From Meghimatium bilineatum (Eukaryota > Mollusca > Gastropoda > Stylommatophora > Philomycidae): a DNA stretch of 64,000 nt. A program made the translations under genes and the position numbers. The DNA lies in the NCBI GenBank assembly GCA_034231615.1, contig CM067306.1, forward strand, positions 34,244,019-34,308,018, read 5' to 3'. The notes under the pieces are model-generated. The model saw only the letters and a list, made by a program, of their open reading frames with translations, was not told the DNA's origin and searched no databases. This document shows, piece by piece, positions 34,601 to 46,600 of the stretch (its first letter is position 1; every line of letters begins with the position of its first letter).

Positions 34601-37600
34601 AAGGGCTCATTAAAGACCTCACTGAAAGCCTTTGAAATAGACCAAGATACATGGGAAGATGTAGCACAAAATAGAGCTACATGGCGCTCTACAGTTAAAA
34701 AAAAAAGCACAGTATCTTGCAAAAAGAGAAATTTTGCAGCTCAAGAGTAGAGTAGCTAGAAAGTCACGGGTAGACCAAAAACCATCTACAGTGGTCATCT
34801 CATGCCAGAACTGTCCAAGGACATGTGCGGCCAGAATAGGGTTTATTAGCCATCCACGAACTCAGTCAATGACATAAATCTTACAATTTCAAAAGTGGAT
34901 GTAACAAATGATCATCATCAATTGTGATGGACGAACAACTACAACGTACATACATACATACCTCTTGGTCAAAGCCTAGATCCCTGAAGTTAATATACAG
35001 GTTATGTCTCTGGCAATTGTTATGTGCCCTGTAACCAGGATAGCCTACAAGAAGAAAACAGTTACCAAATGAACAAAATATTCAAACAAAATTAGTGTTT
35101 TCTTCATTGTTGTCATTTCAACTCTTTCAAGCCAATAACTCTTCTTCACCTCAGTTCAGACCAAACAAAGTTATAAGTGAAGATTATCATCTGCGCACAC
35201 CAGACAAGTATATAGGTACTCCAAACCCTGTCTCAATAAATCCAAAAGAATGTAGTACCTAACAGTTCTAGTCCGGTGTTGATTTATCAGTATCTTCCTA
35301 TATCTATTATATTTCTCTTTATGGGTCATTCCAATTTTACACCAATCTCCAGCAACCTTGCGAGTGACCATGATTCATACTTTGAAAATCTTCTGAGTAG
35401 ATGAGGTCCCTCATCGCATTAACTATGTAATATTGATGCAGCATTGATATCTCTTTTGATACAGTGTAACCACGGTTCATTAATTATCCTCATATCCAGG
35501 CATGAATGTAAAGGTAAACCCTTGTAAACTCCTGTGGTACAGGCACATTATGAGACATTCTTCGATGAAAAAAAGGAAGTTCTTCAAGTTACTGTGGAAG
35601 GTTGAAAGAAAACATGGTTGGATAATAAGGACTGGACAATATGTAAAGTTTGAAAACTCATCAGGATGGTAGAGGACAGATGCATGGATATCTTTCTGCA
35701 CTAAATGTCTCAATGTGACACTCCTAAGACCATGAGATGTTATGGGTTTTATTATAAAGGTAATCTTTCTTGGCAGAGATTGCATCAACAACTCCACCCA
35801 ATGATGGCAGGCGACTCCAGTTTCAACATTGCGGATCATGTTCATTGAATAACTTAGCATGCATGCATAAGAATAGTTCTGTGACACCAGCCATGACGGT
35901 GTCTCCATCATAGATTTTATCTCCATCTTAAGACCGCTCATGGTTATGGTGAAGGAACAAACTAAACCAAAAATAAGAAGTTAAATCGCTCCTTAAAGAA
36001 ATGTGGTAGATGATGATGAGTCACCTGAAAGATGCTGGAAAGAGAAATGTTGACATGGAGCACAATCTTTTGCTGTAAATATAGATTGTTCATGTTTGGA
36101 AAGCATACCCTCCAATGTGACTATCTCCCTTGGCAATGTTTCTCACTTTATGTTTATCCTTTATTAATTGTAATATAAATTTATTTTGGGTTAGTTACGT
36201 AAAACAAAACCTCTCCTTACCCAAACCCTATAACAAGTTATAGTTAAATTAATAATTGATAAATATCAATAAGCAAGCATTGCCAGGGGAAATAATCAAA
36301 TTAATAATCACATTGGGGGTGGCGGTGGTGCGCATTCCAAACAAGAGCCATTTAGACTACAGAAATGTAAACCATAAAAATTCTTAATTTAGTCAAGCAG
36401 GTTAGCGATGTGACCTAAATATAATTACATCACAAGGAATTCTTTCTTCTCCCTCATTCTCCTGTCGAAGTCGTATGCTGACATATTGATTTCGTTGATG
36501 AACTGTACTGTGGTGACCAGAAACAAGGCAGGATCATATAGCTTATTCACCAGAATTGGTTTAGACAGCAAATCTTTTTTTTTGTGTGTAGTGTGGTACA
36601 ATATGCAGATCTGTAAAATATTTTCTGTGTTTTCTGCAGATTGTCCTTGGGGGCACATATTGGTGTAACCAATATTAAATCATCTATACATTTGTTGCTT
36701 GAGTCTCTTGTAGCATGTTCCAATATAAAGTTGATTGTTCCAGTCTTCCAAGTTTTTGGATATGACTGTCCTTTTGGCTGCATTGATGAGTTGTATTCCC
36801 TTTCATTTCCATAAAGCTTTTGATAATAAACTACATTTTTTAAAATGAACTTAGACCTGTTGCTACCTGGCAGTAGTGACTTCCAGTTTTGACAAGGTCA
36901 GCAGGGAGAATGAAACACATGAGCTTGTGAAAGGGTCAATAAGATTCTCACATAACAGACAATAATTTTAACATAACTTATAACATACCATTCCTGGTAT
37001 AATCAGCATACGGATTATCTGCATAAGATTTGCCTTCATTCACAGCCGACCTTTTATTGCGAATAGACTTTGTTCTTGAGAGAATTTCTCTAGGCATGCC
37101 TTGGTATCCTACAAGGAAAGATTGTTTATCTGCCGGCCCTTTCCTTCCAACAATTCCAATATCCCGAGGCTCGTGGGATTTGCCTGGAAATGTAAATACA
37201 TAAATTAGTTCCTAATAAAAGTAGGAATGAATCTGCTCCCCATTGACACCAGCTCCTTGGCGCAGAGATGGGGCTTAGTTTCTCTGTCTAGTTTCCCATT
37301 TTCTGAAGAAACACTTCCTAAATATTTGCATTATTTTGTTTGTTTCACTGCTGAATCATCTATTGTGATATCTATTGTTGTTTGTGACTTGCTGATTTTC
37401 AAAACTTCTGTCTTTTGTATGTTGATTTTCATGTTATACTTCTTACAAGCTGTTAGCTGTTGACAGTGCACCTATGTGGATTTGCATGTTTTATACGTCA
37501 TTGTTATATCAGGCTTTGATCGTCGGTGAACAGAAGTTCATTGATTTCACTTGTGTTTTCATCTACTGAGTTGCCTGCATTGTTTATATTTTCCTCTTTT

Positions 37601-40600
37601 ACAATAATAGCTTCTTTCGTTATTCTATCCATATAGATATTGAAAAGTCAAGGGGAAAGCACGCAGCCTTGTCTGACCCTTGATTTAGTTTCAAATGTTT
37701 GGTCTTTCCATCTGCTGTTCTCACTGCACTTATGCAATTTTGGTATAGTGCTTTTTTATATTTTCTAATAGCTGACCACTGATGCTGTACTTTTCTAATG
37801 TTTCCCAGAGAATATTCTTATCTACTCTATTGAATGCCTTCTCCTGGTATATAAATATAGTGTTAATATCTTGATTGTATTCAATAGCTTTTCACTTAGT
37901 TGTCTCAGTGTGAATAGTGCGTGGCTGTTTAACATAAGATAGAAAAGTTTACAAGAAAGAAAAAGGTCAACCTTGTGGACGTTTAAGTGCAAAGTATTAC
38001 ATGATAGTCTTCATCAGCCTACGTTATGGAATATTCTACAGCAATACGGTTTTCCTACTAAAATAATCAATGTTATGAAGGCATTTTACACCAACTCACA
38101 TTGCTGTGTTCAAACAAACACTGAGAAGTCAGAATGGTTCCAAGTTGTTATGGGTGTTAAACAGGGATGCATCATGTCCCCATTACTTTTCTGCGTCGCT
38201 ATTGATTGGGTCATGAGAAAGAGCATTGAAAATGAGCTGACAGGAATAAAATGGATTAATAATACCGTTCTCGAAGATCTTGACTACGCAGATGACCTGG
38301 CCCTTTTGAGCTCAAAACAACACAGATGCTCAATCTAAGCTTGACAATCTCCAAAACTACTCAAATCAGATAGGGTTGAAAATCAACACATCAAAAACTC
38401 ATGTACTAGATTTTACGAGATCCAACGACAACATAGAAATTCAAAATGTTCCATTATTAAAAGTCAACAATTTTACATATTTAGGCATCAATCTAGCATT
38501 GGATGGAGACTCATCAAAAGAAATTTTACACCGTATTGCCCTTGCAGCGGGTGCTTTCAATAAACTACGCACCATCTGGACGTCAAACACACTAAGAAAC
38601 ACCACAAAACTCAAGTTGTTTAACTCCAACATTATCCCTATTCTATCATATGGGTGAGAAAGTTGGAAAGCCACAAAAGCCACAGATAAGAGACTCGACT
38701 CCTTTGAAAACAAATACCTACGTACCATTCTGAATGTTAAGTGGAGTGACTTTAAATCTAACGCTACTATAAGAGAGGAAAGCAAACAAACCTATATATC
38801 TTCCTTCATTAGACAAAGGCATGGGACTTACATCGGCCATGTTCTCAGAATGAACGGCCTAAAAATTCCCCAGTAGTCACTATATTGTGTGCCATCTGGA
38901 GTAAGAAGAAGAGGGAGACCTAGAGAAACTCTATGAAGAACCATTAATAGAGAAGGCATGTCAATGAACCTAAATAATACGCAACAATTGAAAGACCTGG
39001 CAACACAAAGACAGAAATGGAAAGCTATGGTTTCTGCCCTATGCGCCGCCTATGGCCCTGGAGGAACATAACATAACATGGATACCAACAAAAATTATTT
39101 TTAATAAAACCGGTCCTGATTTATTGCCTGACACGACCGTCCCAGCTGAAAATGGGTACCTCACGTATGCATTAGGGGAGGTAAAGACAACAAGGAAGGG
39201 AACTGGCACCCCACCAAATAGTTGCTGTGGCTTAGTACTTGAAGAGTTATCTTCATCCCCAACGGTAAGTTGATGCCATGGGATATACTGTTACCATTAT
39301 CACTTGAATCTACGGATCAGGTCATGCAAGAGTCAGAAGAAAAGACCTGATGCATTGGTGAGAAACGCCACAGTGATGAGAAGAGACAGGTCTGAATTGA
39401 TTAAGACAGTTGTGGATACACTACAAAGTCATGAAGAGAAGGCTGAAAGTGACAATGCAGATGCTTTGAAAATGATAGAAATGGAAGTAAGTCCCATTTT
39501 GGGAAGAGAAAGAGAAAAGATAGTGTGTCCTTTATGGAAAGATCTGAAGAATCCATAACCAGCAACTGAGCCAATAATACATTCTTCTTCTTCTCATTTG
39601 CAGTTGAACATGTCTACACAACAGGTTAATTTTGTTATGAATACATTAACTAATCCTGTAGTGGGACAGCATGGTTATGCCTCTCAGCCTGGTATCACTG
39701 ACTTTAGCACCAGGGCTTTCTTCGGCAGGAATGTTGCCATGTTCAATGGCCCAATCAATCTTAGTTTCCAGCCTCTGTTGACGGGACTAAGTTCCATCTA
39801 TATTTTAAGGAATTGGCCTCGTGGGAAATACAATCTTAGATGGTTAATACTTAATTTTTAAATCATTAACATACACAAAGAGTGTTTAACCTGTAGCAAT
39901 CCAAAGTCTACAAACGTAATCTAGTGATAGAAACCCACTGTCAACAAATGTCTACTTCAAGGTAGCCATTTGTAGTCATGGACAACATTTGTCCATGTTT
40001 ATTTCCCATCGTGCTCTTATAGTAAGTGTGTACTAGAGTGATTGTTCCTTTTTTTGCAGCGATATAAAAATGCAGTCGTAATTTATTTGACCTTTACATT
40101 GCAAGCCAAACTGTAAGTCTAATTTCAGTGCCGCCATTTTCTCTAATTCTTCACAGATTAAGATTCCGAAAAAGGATGAATTTTAAAACTTTAATACTTT
40201 GGTACTGTAGATAAACACATGTGGCTTGAGGAAGATGTTGATAATATTTAATAGTGATGTAAATAAATTAATTTACAACAAGGAATTTGAGGAGCCGTGT
40301 TTTCTACAGCTAGGCCTATGTATGACCTTGATGTGGTAAGTTCTTTGTGTGTGTTTGTCCACATTCTCAATTTTGGTTGTACACAACATAACACTGACAC
40401 ACACAAGCAAATAACACTTCCAAATAATATCCAGCACCCATTTATCTCTATTGACTCTGAATTTGAAATCAATAACTCAATAAATAAAAATGCTACGCCA
40501 AAAAAGCAAGCACATGCAGAAAAATCAGAAGTCATATAAATTGGCTGGGTGTCAACTGCAACAGCAACTCACCCAGAATCATAAGGAGCTTCACCGCAGA

Positions 40601-43600
40601 TAGATGTTTCGGCCCATTGACATTTTCATTCGCATTCAGCGCATTTTTATTCTCTGAACTAAATCCTGCTGGAAATCTAGTATGTCCATTGTCCAGCTAC
40701 AAGAGAGATCCAGCGGGAGTTTGAGAATGAACGCTGAAGAAGGTGAATGAGGTTGCGTTCATTAAAACACCACTTTTTGAAAAGAATGTCCCTTGAATAA
40801 TGTTCTTACAGAATCCCAGATTGAATGAGTTAATATCAATGCAAGAAAAAAATACTGACCATGGGCATCGACCACACTGAGGTAAAGTCCCATGTTCATA
40901 TAAGAAGCACTGCTCCAGTTCCCAGCAGCCTTTGTAGCATCTAGTATAAGCCAGCCTGTCCTATCCCATTCAACTTCAAGGACAGATTCTTGTTCAAGGA
41001 TCTTGTCTCTTCAGGAAATAAACAATTTTGGTTGCTGCATACATCTAGAGAGCTATTTACATTAAACTTGAGAGTTATCTACATTAAACTTGAGCTATCC
41101 ATGTCAAAATTAATTTATCTACAATAAAGAGTTATCTTCATTAAACCTGAGTTATCCACATTAAAATTAAGTTATCTACCATACAATAAAGAGTTATCTA
41201 CATTAAACTTTAGTTATCTACCGGTATATTAAAATTAAGATGTCTACATTAAAATAAAGAGTTATCTACATTAAAAACTTGGGATTATCTACAATAAACT
41301 ACAGAGTTATCTACATTAAAATTGAGTTATCTAAAATAAACTAGAGAGCAATCTACATTAAACTTTTTTTTTTTTTTTTTAGAACAACAAACTCTTGTGT
41401 ACCCTGTACCCTAAAGCACAGATCTTCAAAAAATATTTACAAATATCAGTAACTAAATAATTTTACTATTAGCATTATAAAACAAGCTTACTCCCAGTCC
41501 TGCCCCTGCCTGATAACATAGAGGTTAATGTAAAATGTTCCGGTTTTATACACTGAAGACACTTCTTTGTACAGCCGTAACTCTGCACCCTTCATACGTT
41601 CTCCAATTGGTACCTCAAAATAAAATGTGCTGTCTCTTTCGTGTCGAAGTGTTGAAACTTTTCGAACTGGTGGGGAAATATGGACAAAAATATATGTAAA
41701 AAAGTCACCCATAAGAAAATTACCTACTTGGATCATCTTTAGCTCTACAAATAAAAATATGGTTAACTCTATTTTCCATCATTACAAACGAGAGATTAAT
41801 AGGATTCCAACATACTATCAAGGGACATTTATGGGAGTCTAATATTACCATCACGATAAATTTACAAGATTCCACCGTCACCAACGAGGGAGATTTATAA
41901 GATTCCATAATTATTAACAAGGGAGATTTACAAGATTCCAACATTAATAAGGGAGATTTATAAGATTCCATAATTATTAATAAGGGAGATTTATAAGATT
42001 CCATAATTATTAATAAGGGAGATTTATAAGATTCCATAATTATTAATAAGGGAGATTTATAAGATTCCATAATTATTAATAAGGGAGATTTATAAGATTC
42101 CATAATTATTAACAAGGGAGATTTACAAGATTCCAACATTAACAAGGGAGATTTACAAGATTCCATAATTATTAACAAGGTAGATTTACAAGATTCCAAC
42201 ATTAATAAGGGAGATTTACAAATTTATACTTACTAACAAGATAGATGTACATCATCCCACCATGACTGACAATGGATATTTACATGATTCCATGATTACT
42301 AACCAAGGTAGATTTACAAGATTTCCTCATTAGTAACAAAATATATTTATAACATTACACCATTACTAACAATGGAGATTCCACCATTACTAACAATGGA
42401 GATTCCACCATTACTAACAATGGAGATTCCACCATTACTAACAATGGAGATTCCACCATTACTAACAATGGAGATTCCACCATTACTAACAATGGAGATT
42501 CCACCATTACTAACAATGGAGATTCCACCATTACTAACAATGGAGATTCCACCATTACTAACAATGGAGATTCCACCATTACTAACAAGGAAAATTTACA
42601 AGATTAAACAGCTGCTAACATTTTTAATCACCTTTTATGACCTACACAGCAGGCAGCAGTGTTACTCTTATTTGCTCTCCTTCCAAGCCCTGACATTGCA
42701 CACTTGACTAAACTGGATAATTCTGTGTAAATTATCTTTCTATCCCTGACATTACATGTGCATCTAAACTGGATCATTCTGTATAAATCATTATCTTCGC
42801 ACTTTCATTGCCGGGGCCCCGAGAGCTAAATAAGGAATAGCAACACTGTTACCTATCACATATGTTGTAGGAGACGATTAAAGGGGTTTTGGGGTGGGGT
42901 TGGCTATCCTATCACAAAGCGGAACAAAGGGACACAGTAGCCATGCTGAAGTCGGATATGTCCGAATGAAAGGTGCAGATATCGCAGCTAAGATGAACAC
43001 CATGGCACAACGCACTCTGGAAATCCTACTATATTGCAAGAGTTCTAGAACAAATTATTATCAATGTCTTTGTGTAACATGACTGTTGGTTACTTGGTTT
43101 TGATCTGAGTTTGGAACATCTCTTCTTGTTTTTTATAGTGTACATTCTCATACTCCTGTTGTTTCCATCCATTAACCAAAAACCTGTCAGGGCCATAAGG
43201 GCACTACATTGGATGTGTCAACACACAATCCTCCGGTGATTTATATCTTCAGCGATGTGGGCGAGTGTGAAAATATTGTGATCAGTCCAGTCTTTGATGT
43301 TGTCTACCTATGATTTTCTATATTCTTCTCTGCTTCTTCCACCTTCAACTGTTCCCTGTAAGATCGATTTTGACAGGAAATCATGTCGGCATACATATCC
43401 AAACCATAATTTTTTTTCATACACATCTGTCTTATGCTCTCTATAAGAAATGCACAAAATGTGTCTATAATACTTGCTCTTGAAGGGATTTTTAGCAACA
43501 TGTAGTTCATGTCATGGTTTACAGCTTGGCTATGTTTGTTTTGTTGTTTGCTTTATAACTCCAGAAATTGTGAGTGACTAGCTTTTACTACTAATGTGCA

Positions 43601-46600
43601 GTGGGGTGGTTTTTCTGAGTTTTCTTTCATACCTTGGAGACTTCAGCTTTCGTCCTAGTGCAATGCGTATTGAAGAAGCCTTCTACTCAGAATGGATCTA
43701 TAATTGTATGGATGACATGCTACAAGGCTTCCATAAGAGAACCTCAATATAACGGCAAGTCATCTACTAAGATTTTCTTTTGCATGGGTGGTTTGTCTAG
43801 TGGTCCATTGGTGACACACACAGACGCAATCGCATGTATCACAGCTTGGCTATAATACCTGCACCTTTCAACCTGAAACATCTAATTTTAAAATGATTTG
43901 TGGGTAACCTTGAACCATGAAATGGGACAACCAACTGCATCCCCAACCACTCTATCATCTCTTATGATATACATGGCACATCACAGTAGTGCTACTCTTT
44001 GTTCTACTTTCAGGCCCCAGTAACACATGGGTCATGCAACAATGACAGCTTTGAACAAATGCACATATAAAACAAGAGACAAAATATATGAAACAAATGA
44101 AAGCAGATATTAAACATAGGACAGCACATAAAAAACAAAGAAAAACAGAACTTCCTCTTCTTCTGAGTTCACTCTCAAATAATCATCATGAAGTTTGTGT
44201 AATTTCTACCAGGAAGCATGAAGTACATTGTGCCACCATTCAATTTGTGCCATGTAGGCCTAGCACATCCATTTTCATCATGCTTTGAATTCTGGTGATC
44301 TTCCCTAACATGTGACAGCTTTCCTATCTGTCGCTAGGCAACATGTGTATATGGACTCTATAAAGTGACTGTTTATTACACACTGTGTCCTTGGATTGTA
44401 CAAGCCAGAAAATGTCCCTGGATGGCAGTCTCCAAAGAGGCGGTAATCAGGGATTTAGCCTTGGGTTGAATATGTCTATCTTGCACGAGGTGTTCCACTA
44501 CCAGTGACCCGTCTCACATAATTAGATGCACTGTCCCTGTGCCTATCGGGTACTGAACTTTTTCTCATTTGTGAGCATAGTTCCAGTATAGGAAACACTC
44601 TAGAGTAGAGTTGGGCTCATTTTCTTTTCCCTTCATAGATGAGATATCATTCACCAACATCATGAGCACTTCATCCAAGTCTGAATCTCTACACACATTT
44701 AGGAGCACTGGGGGGCATTTACTGCTTCTTTCCATGAGTCATTCTTCTTGGAGGTAACTAGAAGCTTATTCTCAAGCTGCACAATGTTTTAGTTCTGAGT
44801 TTCATTTGAGTTTTCTCAATTTTATTTGCATATAATGCTGCCCTCTAGCGCTGTGCTGCCCTCTTATTGTACTTAATGTTTGCCGTACTTCATCAGAGAC
44901 TTTTGCACAATTCTCCATGTTCGTGACAACATCTTCCCACACCGGGACATAGATATTGGCTACTCCTCCATTGCATCTACATTTCGGTTGACCGAGAAAG
45001 AATGCGTTCATCATTGTTTGTCTAAAGTGCCGGTGTATGTGTTGGAGATGTTGCTCATCTTTTCGGCAGTCAATTCTCATTTCATCTGCAGCTTCCACAT
45101 CCCCAGACATGATCCCTAAAAGTGTTGGTCAGGAACAGCACGAGCTGGTGTGTTTCTGTTTCCAGGGTGCAACATGAGGAGGAATTTTTAGGATCTTGGT
45201 TATCTGCTTAACATAGGTCTGCTTGAGAGCAATGTGGATCCCTTTATGCCTCAGAAAAACAGATGATGTTCCTCCTTCACACGAGTCCACACATGCATGA
45301 GTAGTCCAATGAGGACTCAGAAAACCTGCTGCAGCGTGAACAGGAATGAAGAAGGTCTTCAGATGAGGGAAAGCTGTCTAACCTCTCCTTTCATTCCGTT
45401 TCTTTAAAAATGACCGTAATGATCTATTTTCTCTTTTAAGTTTTAAACTTTTAACTCCTGCACTGATGTCAGACTGGGCAGTCAAGAGCTGTGGTTTTCC
45501 AAGAGATTGGTTAATGATGCAGTGTTTGAGAGATGTTTGCAAGTATTTCTTCAAATTTTTTTTTCTGACCCCCACTTGTACAATGATATTGTACAGTTCA
45601 CTAATAAACAATTTCTGTGTATAATTCTTATCTGGCATGTGGACAACATGCTTGAGCAAAGTTGAGACCTAATCACCAGTGAATCGATACTCTTCTTCTT
45701 TGACTTTTGAGTGATCTGTGAACAACATGACTGTGACAACATGTGGAAAACATGATCGCAGCAACATGTGAACAACATGATTGTGACAACATGTGGAGCA
45801 CGTGATCGCAGCAACATGTGAACAACATGAGTGTGGCAACATGTGGAAAACGTGATTGCAGCAACATGTGAACAATATGATTGTTACAACATGTGGAAAA
45901 CGTGATTGCAGCAATGTGATTGTTACAACATGTGGAAAACATGATTGCAGCAACATGTGGACAACATGATTGTAATAACATGTGGAAAACGTGATTGCAG
46001 CAATGTGATTGTTACAACATGTGGAAAATGTGATTGCAGCAACATGTGAACAGCATGATTGTAATAACATGTGGAAAACGTGATTGTTACAACATGTGGA
46101 AAACGTGATTGCAGCAACATGATTGTGAGAACATGTGGAACACGTAATTGCAGCAACATGTGGACAACATGATTTTGACAACGTGGACAACATAATTGTG
46201 ACAACATGTAGAGAACGTGACTGTGACAACATGAACGTGATTGGACAAAGTTTAACCTAATCACCAGCGAATGGATACTCTTCTTCATAGACTTTTGAGT
46301 GATCTGTGCTGGGGATGTGATCCTGTCATTTTACACTAAGGAACTTTTCCAGACACTGAAAGTGAAACAATTGCTTAGCATAGACAACCAAGGATACTGC
46401 TGTATATAGCAATGAAGGCAGAATGACCTCACAATAAACCTTCAGTTTGGTTTGTTTTCTGAATAAGTCCACACCGAATCAAGACATTTGCATGATGGCC
46501 CTCAAAAGCTGTGCGAGCAAGTCCACATTCATCTCAATTGTTGTGTGCAAATGAAAGGAGAGTCAACATCGCCTGTGTGTTACAGGGCCCAATTAAGAGT

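Larger units (their letters stand above)
43110..44040 (-). mobile_element. SINE family A copy split by two insertions
   Basis: Pieces of one family A SINE are recognisable at about 43115-43140, 43500-43533 and 43841-44040. The first gap holds a LINE 3' end. The second holds a 307-bp element with an (AAAC)n-type end. The exact 13-bp sequence ACAGCTTGGCTAT borders the second insertion (43521-43533 and 43841-43853). Confidence 0.6.

Noticed and set aside
42355-42588. Open frames on both strands with repeated MEIPPLLT / MVESPLLV peptides
   Set aside because: They are produced by a 24-bp tandem repeat whose length is divisible by three. There is no start context, conservation or splice signal.
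45669-46288. Long minus-strand frames rich in CSTC/HVVTI repeats
   Set aside because: Translation of a minisatellite with a unit near 30 bp. Three frames look equally 'open', which is expected of repeats.
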